Assembly (NCBI GenBank): GCA_001557505.1
Contig: LSAX01000008.1
Location: forward strand, 2,046,001 to 2,110,000
Source: Reticulascus tulasneorum
Taxonomy: Eukaryota > Ascomycota > Sordariomycetes > Glomerellales > Reticulascaceae
Length of the DNA stretch: 64,000 nt
Reading direction: 5' to 3'
Part shown: positions 47,993 to 59,909 of the stretch, in pieces
Layout: every line of letters begins with the position of its first letter
Position numbering within the stretch: position 1 is the first letter of the stretch
Translations under genes and position numbers: made by a program
Notes under the pieces: generated by a model
Told to the model about the DNA's origin: nothing
Database searches by the model: none
The model's input: only the letters and a program-made list of their open reading frames with translations

Positions 47993-50900
47993 AGGCTCGT
48001 CGACAGCTACAGGCATCGTCCCCAACTCTGTACAACATCTTCTCCGACCACATTCTTGTATGCCTTTAATCTCCGACAGTAACGACACTTCTTGAAGGCT
48101 CTTGGCTGCCGACTATACACGCAAGGCACGGCATTGGCCACGATGGATGAATGAAGGATTATTCCGACTCTTGAGGAACAGGGCTTTCCTTTGTTTGTAA
48201 TACTACCAGTTTATCTATTGTAACAAAAGTTTCGTTTGCAAAGTTTTGTCCATCGTCTTCCGTCTACCTGTGTCGTGAATAATGCCCAATCCAACAGGCA
48301 CACACAGCCCATCCATTTGGATCTGCGTGGGGTATTTCGTAAGCCTCTCACCTGGGTAAGGACCCAAGCAGACGGGGATCGACCAAGGGCTTGCACAAGG
48401 CCAGGGGTGCCCACTGGAGCTTTTTGTGTGCCACCCGCTGACTCGCGCATGCTGCAGGGGGGTGTCGCTCTGCTGGGACAAACTGAATTTCGCCATCCTG
48501 CCAGTAGCATCGCGAAGGATTTCCCTGCTCGAATTCCCCTGACACACTCCGATCATTAGCTCGTCGCCCCGAGACTGCCGGGCTGCATTCCGGAGAGAGT
48601 AGCAGGAAACAAGGCCAATAATGACACGAGACAATAAGACGCGAACCGGAACCTGTCAAAGTCCCTGTTTCAAGGCTCTCGATGCTGTAGAAGCTGCAGA
48701 CGCCCAACCAACAGCGGCCGTCAGCTACCGGGAGCCGTCCTGGAAGCGTGGGGGGTGGGTCGAGTTAAAGTTGCGGTTTATCGTCCGCGAGTAACCCAAG
48801 ATGGCTAGCGCGTAAAGCCAGCCCCATCTGGCTAGACGCCCCCGCTTTGGCTCCCACCTGTCAAGATTGATCCCAGGCGGGGCAAGTACCGTCCCCAGAT
48901 CATTGTACATACGTACCGCAAACGCGTCCCACGATACCCGAGAACTTTTATATACTGCCTCATCCCTATGTACTTGTACCAAATCGTGGCCTGCAAAACC
49001 TATTTGCCTCCCCCTGAAACGCCCTGGGCAAAGCGACGCTAGTGAAGGCGCGCTAGTTCATGGCGACACGTACTTCGTACTACGGAGTACCAGACTTGAC
49101 ATGTTCCTGGCACTACCTGCTCGTCACGATGTCCCTGGTGCCCTGTTAGGTAGATCGTGAACCGGGGCGAACATCATATCATACTACGTAGTATCAAGGG
49201 TATTCCCTGACTTGCAGAAGTCCGAGCCCCTGCTTCGGTTCTCATCAAAAGAATATATCCATTGACGACCGGTATCGACGTCTTGGGATGGTGACACAGA
49301 AACACGCAGCTGCAAACTACTGACGCTCGTTTAATTGCCCTCTGTCCGCGGATCCACCTCCCCGGTGTCAATTTCGCGCCGTGTTCGAGCCCGTCAACCC
49401 CACGAAGCTGAAGGGGGAATAGGGAGCGTGCGTCCTGTTGTGATACGGTAACCCATCTGCTCGAGCTTGACCGACACCTCCGGGGCACCAAACTGGTGAC
49501 GCTCGAGTCTCCCGAGTCGGGTCATCATATTAGTCGTAATTTGGCGCACTGCACAATGCCTGGTGAGGCTTCGGAGGCTTGCGGGGGAGGGCCACACCTC
49601 GACCAAACCCACGGACGCTTCGGTCTGAGGCCCCCATCACTGTTCGCTCTGAGGATGGCACACATCCGCTCGAGCTCCCGTGACGTGGCGGGCTGGTAAT
49701 TGGCACTTTACAGACCGCCGGTCACAGGTTCAAAATCAGCGACGCGGCTATTCCTCACCGCGGCGAGTTGCGATGCTCCCCTCGGACGAAGTCGGGGTAG
49801 CAGTGGCTGGCCTCAGTGCTGCCACTCCGCCGCTGGTCCAATTGGCCAGCCCACCGGCCTTCCTCACTTTTCGTCACGATGTCATCAAACAAATCCCAGA
49901 AAGTTGGATTGCCTGGCGACCACTCACATACTGACGGCCCATCCCCGCAAGTTTTGGGGAGCGATTTTTTTTTTTTCTTTTTGAGGAGGGGGCCAGAGGC
50001 GCGCCGTTCTCTCAGATCACCGATGAGGCCCGTGGGGGTGGCCTCTGCCTCGCGTGTAGAACGTCTTGAATTAGTCAAGCCACTCCCTTGCCTGCCGCGA
50101 CAATTCAATCAACATGTTGCTTGCAAAAAGCAACGTTACGAAATCGAGGTAGGACTTTTGAGGCCGTTCGTGCATGCCCGTGCTGCGCACAAATATTTAC
50201 ACTTTTAATTGCATTTTTCTACGACGGTGATTTCGACGATGTGCTGGCTAGCAGATCCGCCATTCCGGGTTACGTCCTGCGAATCGCCAAATGGAGCACC
50301 CGGGACGAAGCCGCGGGATCCCCCCCCTCGCATGATCTCGATTTTGGTCCTCTTCGCTAATGACGTGAACGCATCTGCCGGGGGCCACCAGCCCGGGATA
50401 TCCTCGACTGCTCATAAAAGTACAGGGCCATCGATCCCAAAACGGATCAATCCCGCAAGTAAACGGTCACCAGGTTTGAAACAATCCCGGCATCCTACCT
50501 ATTCTATGGCGGGGTCGGGAGATTTCGTAGCTCGTCTCACCGTCGAATTCCTTTCTTTTTGAGGTTCATGGCTGAGTAACCCCCCACGTCTGGCCTCAGG
50601 ACATGGTTCAACCAATGGAGGCGGCGAGGTCAGGTTTCGTCCGACCAATGGAGGCGAGGGTTAGGTGAGGACCTCGTCGATCACTTTTGAGGACAGCGTC
50701 GTATTGCGGATGGGGTTAATCAGGGCTGCACTCTCACAGATGATGGCCTCTACATCTCCTCCCCAATACACGGCGCAGGTCCCGAGTTATGAGTGGTCGC
50801 CACTTTCACTCGCCCAATCGCATGTCACCACCATCCCTTTGCATCCCGGTGTAATCACATTACAGCGGAGTCCGAGGCGCATGCAGGATGAGCGAGCCCT

Positions 50901-51177
50901 CGCTGCCTCGTTCTTTATTGTGCAACGCAGCTGGAGCTGTTTGGGGGGCACTGTGCTCCTTCCTAGTGAGACCAAATGCGGCTCGCTTGTGCGTTGTGCG
51001 GGATATGGCTCACGATGTATTTGCAAGTTGGTTATTAAGAGCTGTCTCCCGCCAACCATTCCCTTTTCTTCTTGCTGTATCCATCTTTATTCTCCTCTGG
51101 TCTTGTGGAAACCAACTCCATCTAGCCGTGCCCAAGCTTTGTTACCCTCGTCCAAGTCTTGATCCCAAACTTCATCA
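47993..51177. other. Gene-poor region, 3.2 kb
   Basis: No supported gene. Contains the palindrome pair TACTTCGTACTACGGAGTAC (49071-49090) and ATACTACGTAGTAT (49181-49194), and CT-rich sequence just before 51178. Confidence 0.4.
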
Positions 51178-51483
51178 ATGTCTACCTCCGTCTTGTCGAT
51201 GGTTGCCAATGCTGGCTCGGCGATCGGGTAAGTGGCCAATCTCTCTGAAGCCGACGACGGCTTGTTGGCAAGAAATCCACTTACATGTTGTAGGCCCGAG
51301 TCAAGCAACCAACAACTCCGTGCAGATGCCGTCGAACTCTCTCAAGCACGCATTGATCTCTTCCTATCCAACACCAGTCTCTACCAAGCCCTAGTAGACA
51401 GCTCTGGCGATGTCTCAACGACCATTCAACGGCGCACCGCTGCAATGAAGGACACTCTTCATGGCCTGGGGCGTATGCTATAG
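51178..51483 (+). CDS. Small hypothetical protein, two exons
   Basis: 79 residues if exons 51178-51227 and 51294-51483 are joined; the 66-base intron has a good GTAAGT donor and GTAG acceptor and keeps frame. The product has no signal peptide and looks like a single helical, moderately charged segment (ADAVELSQARIDLF, TTIQRRTAAMKDTL). CT-rich upstream sequence is compatible with a promoter. Its exon 2 shares a short GCAGATGCCGT word with the candidate at 47688, and both encode an ADAV segment. Function unknown; it may be a chance reading. Confidence 0.35.
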
Positions 51484-52858
51484 GATGTACACCACGACGG
51501 GCAGATTGCACTGCACCTCTGCACCAGTCTGAACCTATCAGCAAGCGCCCCAAGCTAGCCTTGGCAATCTGAGTTGATGGCAGTCAGCCTCCATCGCTCG
51601 GCTTGCTCCGACCCATGTTCGGCTGAGTCGAGGACTGGATCCAGTCAACGGCTCTGTGGTGGCACAAGGGCAACCCCAGTCGACGCCGGGCACGCCATGT
51701 TCTTCCATACATGCTCATCCACGCATTGATCCACACTTGTGGAAGCGGACATATCAGATGGCAAGCGTTCATGGCAACGCTTCTTTGGGCAGGAGCCACC
51801 GTCGGAATACATGACGCCAAGTTGTGTTCAGCTGTATCTTCACAGCACCCTGCTCCTGTGACGTCAGAACGAGTCAAACGCGTTGTTACAGGTACGGCCA
51901 CAGCCACTCCCGTGTTGTTTCCTCCCTATTGACTTGCTAACATTGGTCTAGATGACAAATGGAGTCAGCTAGGACATAGGTGGTGGCAGACGCCAACCAT
52001 CATGCAGGAGAAGCGTTGGAGACGAGATAAGGCTGCATAATAGAGACTCCAATAGGATGGAGGGGGAAGGAAGACCGGAACATCTCATGTATACTAAATG
52101 AACGGGTCACAAAATGACGAGGTGGCCAATACGAACCACATAAAGTCCAAGATGCAGCAGCAGCGTTCTTGTGGCAGGGCGTGTTTTCAGCTCACCACGT
52201 CGCGGCCTGGTGTTCCCATTCGCTCGGCAAAGCAAGCGCTGGGCACGTGGGGTGGCCGCCACGCCTATTTCGGCTTGGATGGCGAGGCAGCAATAATTAG
52301 GCACCCCCACTTCACATCTCGGTCCACGAAACACCACGACTTTTCTTGACTTCACAGCATCCATCCGCTGGTCGTGCTCGGAAAAGACCCGTTTCTAAGT
52401 ATACGATGTCGCACGATGTGGCGTCATGGCATTCACTCTTTTTCTGAACTGCTCCGGCATCACCGGCTGTGTCTCGCGCAATGCTTACGTTCGTCTACTC
52501 TGCTGTACATCATGATACCTCCTCTGTGAGACTGTCCCGGCTTTTGAAGACACCTGGATTGAACGCCTTGGCAACCTCGGTAGAAGGCATCCGACAAGGC
52601 ACCGACAACAGGTAGATGTATCATCATTTGGCCATTCTTACGAGGCCAAGGCTTTTGCAGTAGCTGTGCTACCGCCCAGATCAGAGAACTGACATATATG
52701 CTTTGTAGTGTTGGCAACTGTGGTTGAGGATTACCTTTGGAGACAGCGGGCGGCAGGGGATACGTGCTGAGCCAACCCCCGACATGGAGAGGCAACGCAA
52801 CAACCGCCGTGCGGAGCCCTGCCACGAAATATGGCTGCCAGGCTCCTCTGTTCGGAAC
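51484..52858. other. Intergenic region
   Basis: About 1.4 kb with no recognisable gene; the last part is the 3' flank of the amidohydrolase. Confidence 0.4.
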
Positions 52859-54231
52859 CTATCTCTGGAACTCCGTGGCCAGAATGCCATCGCGCCAGAC
52901 ACTCCTAATGTTGAGGGTAGCGTCAATGTCGTCCAACGGATTTCCTTCAATCAGAACGAGATCCGCCTTTAGTCCTTGCGCAATCTGTCCCCGATCCTTC
53001 CAACCAAAGAGCTTAGCGGTCAATGCTGTTCCCGCGTGGAGAGCCTCGGTCGGCGAGAAGCCGCACTCCTTGACAAGAAGATACAGCTCGTGGTGGAACG
53101 ACGCACCCCAGGCTGTTCCCAGACCCGCCCCAGCTGAATCAGAGCCCCTGAGAAGCGTCAGCGCCGTCATCACGGTGCCTTGACCGGTCTTGGCCATCCA
53201 TTACTTACACGATAATCGGCACCCCCTCCGCTTTCAATCTCCGGACTGTCCCATAGGCGTTTTCCACAGTGGCGCCCTCTCGCGAGAACCCCATGCACCG
53301 GCACAGATTCGCATGACCATTGTCCGTCAGCTTCCCCTTCACCCGCTCGTCGTTTGCAAACCGCCTCGCCACTGCCGCCCCCTCCTTTGTCAAGCTCCCC
53401 AGCAGTGCCAGTGTCGGGTTGCACCACGCCCCGGACTTCTTGTATCCGTCCACGATATCTTGACTGACGGGCTCATCGATGAACGTGTGCGCCAACCCGT
53501 CGATCCCCAGCGAGAGCACCTCCAGAGTATCGCTGCGCGCGAGGCAGTGTGCGACGGCGACGTGCCCCGAGGCGTGGGTTGCGGCAATTACAGCCTTCTG
53601 GATGTCGAGCGATGGCTTGGGGAAGGTTTGCCCCATGGCTGCGCCGGACTCGTGCATCAGCTTGGTGTAGTCGGCACCACCGGCGGGCGACAGGTTGTGG
53701 GCGACGAAGGCTTCTGCGTCGGCTGCCGAGGTGAGTTTGGGCCACGTAGCTATTTCGGCGGCCGTCTGTAAAATCGGAAGTTAGCTACATTAGAGGAACG
53801 AATGCCGGCCTCACCTCTTCGCTTTTGTCGTGAGCCGTCACCACCGGCATCGGCCACCCGCCGTCGATGGTTGCGGCGACGCCAGCGGCCTTGTAGTCGG
53901 CGGCCTCGTCCTTCTTGTCGGCCGCGAGCTTCTTCAACTTGTGCACATTGGCAGTCTCATTGTGCATATCCATGACGGTGGTGACGCCGAACCTGAGAGA
54001 CTGATACAATGCGATCTCCTGGCCCTTGTCGGCGTGGATGTGGGCGTCGATGAAGCCGGGAACGACGGTGTGGCCGAGTTTGGAAATGACGGGCACCCCG
54101 GCGCCAGCTGGTGGTGGGCCGGCCGACACGGCGGAGATGAGGCCGTTCTTGACAATGACGTGGCCGGACTCAATGGTGTCGATGCCGGTGAAGATGCGCA
54201 CGTCAGCGAGGGTGAAGTCGGTCATTGACAT
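52859..54231 (-). CDS. Amidohydrolase-family metal-dependent hydrolase
   Basis: 420 residues from exons 54231-53815, 53765-53209 and 53147-52859, with introns of 49 and 61 bases. The first beta strands end in GFIDAHIHAD, giving the metal-binding H64 and H66. Later metal or active-site regions are visible as THASGHVAVAHC, GIDGLAHTF and GSDSAGAG; the last is restored only by removing intron 2. The C-terminus returns to the small composite beta domain (GLKADLVLIEGNPL). This places it in the imidazolonepropionase/prolidase-like branch, enzymes that open cyclic amides or cleave peptide-like bonds. There is no signal peptide, so it is probably cytosolic. It is divergent from a Zn2Cys6 regulator gene, which may control it. 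Two ATGs six bases apart can start it; the first is used. Confidence 0.9.
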
Positions 54232-55096
54232 TGTGAGAACTGCGGTGAGCTCTTCTGGGCGATTAGATGTTTCTTGCACTTCTTTACTCAATAATATGAA
54301 TCCTAGATGGACCAATTGCTCGACCAATCTCTCTATATGAAGTGATTCGCATTTGCAGGAGATGTTCAAAAGGGATTGTCAGACTTCCAAACATTTGTAG
54401 TATTCACTCAACAGCGTGGGATCATCTCTAATTTATAAGAATTAAGTAGCAGCGTCTGATTCTTATACTTCCAACTCCAGCTACTCGGCCCTCAAGCCAT
54501 CTTCGATTGACGTTGTGTCTGGTACACAAGCCCACTGGCCTGCATGATGCAGTCCCCAATCCCCCAGTCCTCCAGTTTCTTCAGAAAGAACGCATGGCAA
54601 TATGAACAGTAATGCTTAAACCCGGCGCAACTGAAGGATTTATCAGCAGTTGCCCTTTCACCGTTGTCTGATCCTCTTTTGAGACTGGGTCGGACGTGTA
54701 CGTGCCAACTTTGCGGGGTCTTGTGCTTTGCAGGCCCGACGGCGTCCGATAGCGTCCGACAGTGTCCGACAGCAGCGCCCCGACAGCATCGCCCGAGTAA
54801 GTGGTTGATCTCCAAGCTTCATTCCGAATTAGCTAGCCAATCAACATGGCAAGTCTTCTGTACTCGGTGCTTGGACTCGCGAACCCGTTTTGATTGGGCC
54901 AAACCCCTGCCAGCATCCGTACTGAGTAGCGTCTTCCAGCAGCCGGAGGATAGGCCCCGCCTTCCGGGAATCCGTCGGCAAGTGCCTTTCGATTTGCTCT
55001 CCACTTCCATCTTCATCACTCTTTGTCAGTGCATATATCGAAGTATTTCTAGGATTCACAAAGGCTAGCTTGGCAATCCCCGACACAGATTGCCAA
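54232..55096. promoter_or_regulatory. Shared divergent promoter, amidohydrolase / Zn2Cys6 regulator
   Basis: 865 bases between two divergent starts. They must contain both promoters. The salient feature is the 10-bp repeat array near 54731-54786. No gene is supported inside. Confidence 0.6.
54731..54786 (+). repeat. 10-bp-spaced GTCCGAC repeat array in the divergent promoter
   Basis: Consecutive 10-base units read ...GGCCCGAC, GGCGTCCGAT, AGCGTCCGAC, AGTGTCCGAC, then a looser AGCAGCGCCCCGAC. Each carries a CCG (CGG on the other strand), the half-site class read by Zn2Cys6 proteins. One unit per helical turn would place all half-sites on one face of the DNA. Confidence 0.65.
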
Positions 55097-57005
55097 ATGG
55101 CGGCCGAAGGCGGTCGATCGCGCACAGCTCAAGCCGCCCAGGCGTGTGTGACCTGTAAGACTCGAAAGAAGAGATGTAGCAGGTCATTGCCGTCCTGCGC
55201 ATATTGCTCCCTGTTGGTCGTCCAAAAGCCTCAGCCGCCGCCACCCTCGTCAACTGGTAATGCTGACCAGCGGTTTTAGGAAAGAGCTGGACTGTCAGTA
55301 TGCTGCGGTCGCCTATCCGCGGAACCACGAGAACTCTGGTGCGCCGATTTGGAGCATGCGGCCACCTCCGAATATCGTCGCCTCTCGCATAGTTCTATCT
55401 TCGAACGCACTGTCAGACCGGACAAAGGCTGAGGCCCACCAGTTAGTTGCCTCTTCCATTGCTTGACTAGGAAGCCAAGCTGCCGATTCAGCATCGCCGG
55501 CTTTGTTAGCTGTGCCCCGATGTACGTAGCTAACCAGTAGAAATCAGAGGTCAAGTGTATCGCGAAGTCCATAGTATTATTCGTGCAACGGGGCAGTTTG
55601 TAGACGATATCAGCGCTCGCTTCTTCCGGACGTTTCATCGCCACCTGCCCGTCATCTCCCATACGCGCTTCTACAACAACCTTATCAAATTGGGGACACA
55701 CCCGGCCGATGACTTCTCCATCCTGTTACTGACCATCTGTCTGACCACAAATGCTCCTGCACTAGGCTATCAATCCGGGGATGAAACCTCTGGATCCGTC
55801 AAACAGCAGTCTCTCTATCTCACTACGAGGTCCCTCTTTGCACAGGTGCAGGTGTCTTGCTCACCCTCCGTCCCTCTGATCCAAGCCGGTCTTTTCCTAG
55901 CCATGTATGAGTATACGCACGGACGCCCAGACGATGCATTTGCGACCATCGCAGGCAGTGCGAGGATGGCCTATGCCGCCCGCATTCACGCCCACGACCG
56001 GCATCAGACACAGCTGGCACGTACAGCTGGCCAGAGTGCGGATGCCGAGCTCCTGCTGCAGGCCGAAGAGGCAGCGAATACGTGGTGGGGCCTTGTTATT
56101 TGTGAACGGTGTGTTTTTGATCGCATGCTTGGTAATCATCAACTCAAATGGAAGCTAAAGCTGTGCCGGCAACAGGACCATCTTCAGCGAAGTCGCAGTC
56201 TTCGACCAACCACTAGTTACTGTCTTTCCTGGTAGGGATGCCCGACTACCTATCGAACCACAACTCCTTGACCAGGTCGATAATTTAGATTTGGAGTCCC
56301 TACCAAACATCCCCGTATCCTGTCTGACATCGCCCAAGATTGGGGGATTTGGTCGGACAGCCCAAGCGGCTTGTCTTCTGGATCAAGTTTTCAAAGGCTT
56401 TGACACCGTAGACATTGACTCTAGACTGCTCCAGTTTGAGATGCTAGATACTAATATCCAAGCTTTTCTATCCTTGGTTATATCACAGTACCAGGAGCAA
56501 TCGGGCATCTTTTGTATAGCAATAAATATCGCCATCAGGTCCGTCCATCACTCTTCCCCCTTTTCAACCATTTATTATTATTTTTTATGCGCATGGAGCC
56601 AGCCGCTCTAGCCTGGACTGACTTTGCTCAAACAGGGCACTATTCATATTACACTGGCACATCCTTGATCAACGTCCACCAGTCGTCAGAGCAAACTTCC
56701 AGCCACTGGAGAAGTGGTACGAGAAATCGCACGAGGCACTCGACACCGTTACGAAGATGGTCGTCGATACCGCCGAGTCCCTGGTTTCCACTGCACACAC
56801 GGTCGACGCTATGCCTCCAATGTACCCTTATATCGCGCGCGCCGCGCTGAGACATATTCAGAGCAGCGCCAAGAGGGAAGATGCTGGCTGGCTGAGGAGT
56901 GCTGAGGATGTGCTCCAGAAATCTCTTGGCAAATACTTCCAACGCTGGAGTGTGAACGATGACTGCATTCGGGTTAGAATCGATGCCGAAAAGGAGGAAT
57001 GTTAG
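55097..57005 (+). CDS. Zn2Cys6 fungal transcription factor
   Basis: 523 residues, five exons: 55097-55212, 55280-55441, 55548-56108, 56176-56538, 56636-57005. The binuclear cluster starts at about residue 17 (ACVTCKTRKKRC...CAYC); the sixth Cys (ELDCQY) comes only after the first intron, which has a weak GTTGGT donor. The middle region matches the fungal-specific regulatory domain: FFRTFHRHLPVIS, then WWGLVICER joined to TIFSEVAVFDQPLVTVFPGRD across an intron that starts at 56109. The C-terminal part reads as a normal helical continuation after the 97-base fourth intron. All joins are in frame. Its gene is head to head with the amidohydrolase, suggesting local regulation. Inducer unknown. Confidence 0.85.
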
Positions 57006-57366
57006 TTCGCCGACGTTGACTTTGCACATGTCAACGCTCCCGGATGCCAGTCCGAACCGGATAGTCGGGTTGGCGGTGGGTCAATGGTACAACGAATCGA
57101 GGTTGGCTTGTCAATTTCGTGTGGCTGAATAACATACACCAAACTCAGCGGTGATCCCCATCAGAAATCCAAAGAATACCATCCTCGATCCCATCCAAGC
57201 CTGTAAAGCATTTTCTCGTTCTAACATACACAGTCTTGGGCAAAGGACTGTTCGAAAGCAGAGATACTAGAAGGTCACTCTATTGGGATGGAATCTAACC
57301 AAATCTAAGAAGCATATTTTCAATGGAGTAACAATCCAAGCAGTCAGCACCCGACCCAAAATTCGA
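57006..57366. other. Tail-to-tail intergenic region
   Basis: 3' flanks of the Zn2Cys6 gene and the HET-domain pseudogene; nothing else seen. Confidence 0.4.
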
Positions 57367-59375
57367 CTAGTCGATCGCAAAGGTTTCGTAGGCTGTCCTC
57401 CCCCGAATGGCTTCTCCATCCATGATCCCATGGACGTAGCTGCCGGATCAGCGAAGGTCGGTCATTTCGTCTGGAGGACTTACCTCATGCCCACCATCGT
57501 GTACCCCGCAGCCGCAGGCCTCAAGATGAAGGGAAGATCGCTTCCTAGAAGAACACACACCACGTCTCCTACTTTCGTCGACGGGTTGCCGAGGCCCATG
57601 TAACCATGCTTCGTGACGAAGAAACGCCTAGAAAGTTGGGCTCCTTCGTGCATGCGTGCCTGGTTGTTTAAAGCTTCGATTAGCTCAACTTCCGATTCGG
57701 GATTATTGGGGGGGGTCTTGTCGTCTGATTTTCCGAGTCTTCTCGTCTTGTCCCTTGGGTTGTCTCGCAATGTAAGCCCATCATGATAACCGACAACTCT
57801 GCGGTCGAGGGCAACTGTTCATCAAAAGGCACGCATCAAAGTCTCTCCCGTCGGGTAGCGATGGCTTTCATCGCTCATGTCTACGAGGCTACGCCAATGG
57901 GAAATAGTCCCCTGGAGCGACTTCAAGCCCGGGTTCTCCGACGTCCTTTCCCGCTGCAGACCCAGCCAGCTGGGAGCCGGATTGCCAACGACCTCGACTG
58001 CATCCACCATTACTCCCTTTAGCAAGAGCCGGAAGCCTTGGTTCTGAAAGTCCATCCGTGCCTTCACCAAGTCGCCAGTCGAGCTACTCGAAGCACTGTA
58101 GAGACGGCCTATTGACATGGCTGTGATAACATCCTTTGGAGATGCACAATTTGTAAATGTGAGACTGTGCAGCTTACTTGGAAAGACACCGGTAAAATTC
58201 GGCACCCAAGATGGAAAGTTTTTGCCACAGTCCACAGACGCACACTCAAAAGCGGCATAGAATCGAAGATCACCATAGAACTCTAGCATTGTACGAACTG
58301 CAGACATAAATGCCGCCTCGACCGTAACACTGTAATCAGGCCTCACCGGCGTTCCACAGTTGACGAGACCGAGAACGCCATAAACCACATCACGGGCATC
58401 TGTTGCTCGACGACCTTGAGTGGTACACATCATATACGCCAGTGGGATCTCGACCTTGTTTCGCGATTTTTTCCGAACGACTCTGATATTGTCCGCAGCG
58501 GTGATCAAACCCTGCGCTAAGAAGCGGGCTGCCCGGTATGCTTGAGACCATTCCGGTAGGTCCTGCTCAGCAGTATGCACAACATATACAGTCGAGAGCT
58601 TCGAAAACATCTCGAGATACTCCCAATTGAAGTTCTTGTTGCCGACTTGCACCGACGCGCATCGTGCGCGTGCAATCTCCTGGAGGGTCCAGACTCTATT
58701 CCACCAGTCCCGTTTAAACAGCACGCAGATGGCTGGAAAATTTTCATCCGAGTCTTTTTCGGCAAGAAAAGCAGTGTACAGCTCGTTCCACCTGTAGTAC
58801 ATCCGAAACCGATATTCTGGCCTCTGCGCAATCTTATGAAACACCTCCTCGACCACCATCGCGGCCCGGCAGAGCTTGCCAAGGCGGTCAACGGCCCGGT
58901 CTATGTGCTCATTGCTTTTACCTAGCCACACGATAACTTGGCTGGCCACAAAGTAGATGCGCCCCATCTGCGCGACCTGGCTACTGCGCTCGGTGGTGTC
59001 AGCTTGGTTGATGCAGAGGGCATCAACCCACAGAATGCGCCGCTTCGTAGGCAGGCGGAGACTCCGCAGAGCCCAGAAGAGACCGTGTCGAACGTGGAAT
59101 ACCGCACCGTCTACTAGGATCGGAGCTATCGCTTTGTCTGTGCCCCATGTATATGACAAGGCCTCGAAATCGGTCCCTTCTTTGATTTCCTGAGGAATAA
59201 GACTGCAAGATATTCGGAACTGAGGATCAGCGTCCGGTTCGATGACGAGCAGTCGAAGCCAGCCTTTCTTTTGCAACGTCCAGTAGTAATACGGATGGCT
59301 GCCGGCCGGGTCCTCGAATTTTTGTTTTTCTTCGACGCAATCAACAGTCTGCACGAGAAGCTCACCACCCTCCAT
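57367..59375 (-). pseudogene. HET-domain (heterokaryon incompatibility) gene with two tandem in-frame stops
   Basis: HET proteins trigger cell death after fusion of unlike strains. From the ATG at 59375 the frame runs 517 codons. The HET domain is clear (ALSYTWGT, ILWVDALCINQ, QMGRIYFVASQVIVWLGK, WWNRVWTLQEIA, then RATDARDVVYGVLGL). Two adjacent TGA codons (57824-57819) then interrupt it. The same frame continues beyond them into unmistakable HET C-terminal sequence (RRFFVTKHGYMGLGN, GDVVCVLLG, PFILRP). A 44-base intron (57440-57483) leads to a last exon ending YVHGIMDGEA... and a stop at 57367. Only two substitutions separate it from an intact gene. A weak 69-base intron (57764-57832) could remove the stops, but its splice sites are poor. 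If translation ends at the first stop, a truncated HET protein could still be made. Confidence 0.8.
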
Positions 59376-59909
59376 GATTCTCAGTGGAGTAGGTTGGATG
59401 CCAGAGGATCGACGCGATAGTGTAAGTTTCTGTCCCTGGGCGAGTGTTATGCGAGAGTAGTTTCGCGACGACCAATGTATTGGGTGTGAATACAAATGGG
59501 ACGGGCTATTTCACTTCGTGGTGATGAACTTGAAATCTTGCCTGCATGGCCGAGGAAAGATGAAATATAATCCATGGCAAGGCGACGGGGACCACAAGGC
59601 TGGGCGTTGCAGCGGCGCGATTGGTTTTTGTGTTGCCAACACATATCGGCAGTGCTGTTGCATGCATCTGCGATCGATGATTCGCGGTATTGTACCAACG
59701 TGAAGTATATATGCCGTTTGCTGCAGGCTGTGGTCAAACAGCTGAAGTAGATATATTCTAGGCATATCGACCTACTTGCAGGTCGGCAGATCGTTAGGCT
59801 GGATTCAGTGCGCTAACAGCTAAGATCCTCCGAAGATTTCAAAAAACACTTAAACACTTTACCAGAGCAACTAACGGTCTTAACTCTTAAATCCACACGA
59901 AGAGTATTC
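59376..59909. other. Intergenic region upstream of the HET pseudogene
   Basis: Promoter side of the HET gene and 3' flank of the leftward surface-protein gene. The HET frame is open 40 codons further upstream without ATG. No other gene seen. Confidence 0.4.

Noticed and set aside
49720..49745. GGTTCAAA resembling a tRNA T-loop
   Set aside because: Flanks do not pair into acceptor, D or anticodon stems.
57800..57832. 34-base intron removing the HET tandem stops
   Set aside because: Too short for a fungal intron, and it breaks the frame; only a weaker 69-base alternative keeps frame.
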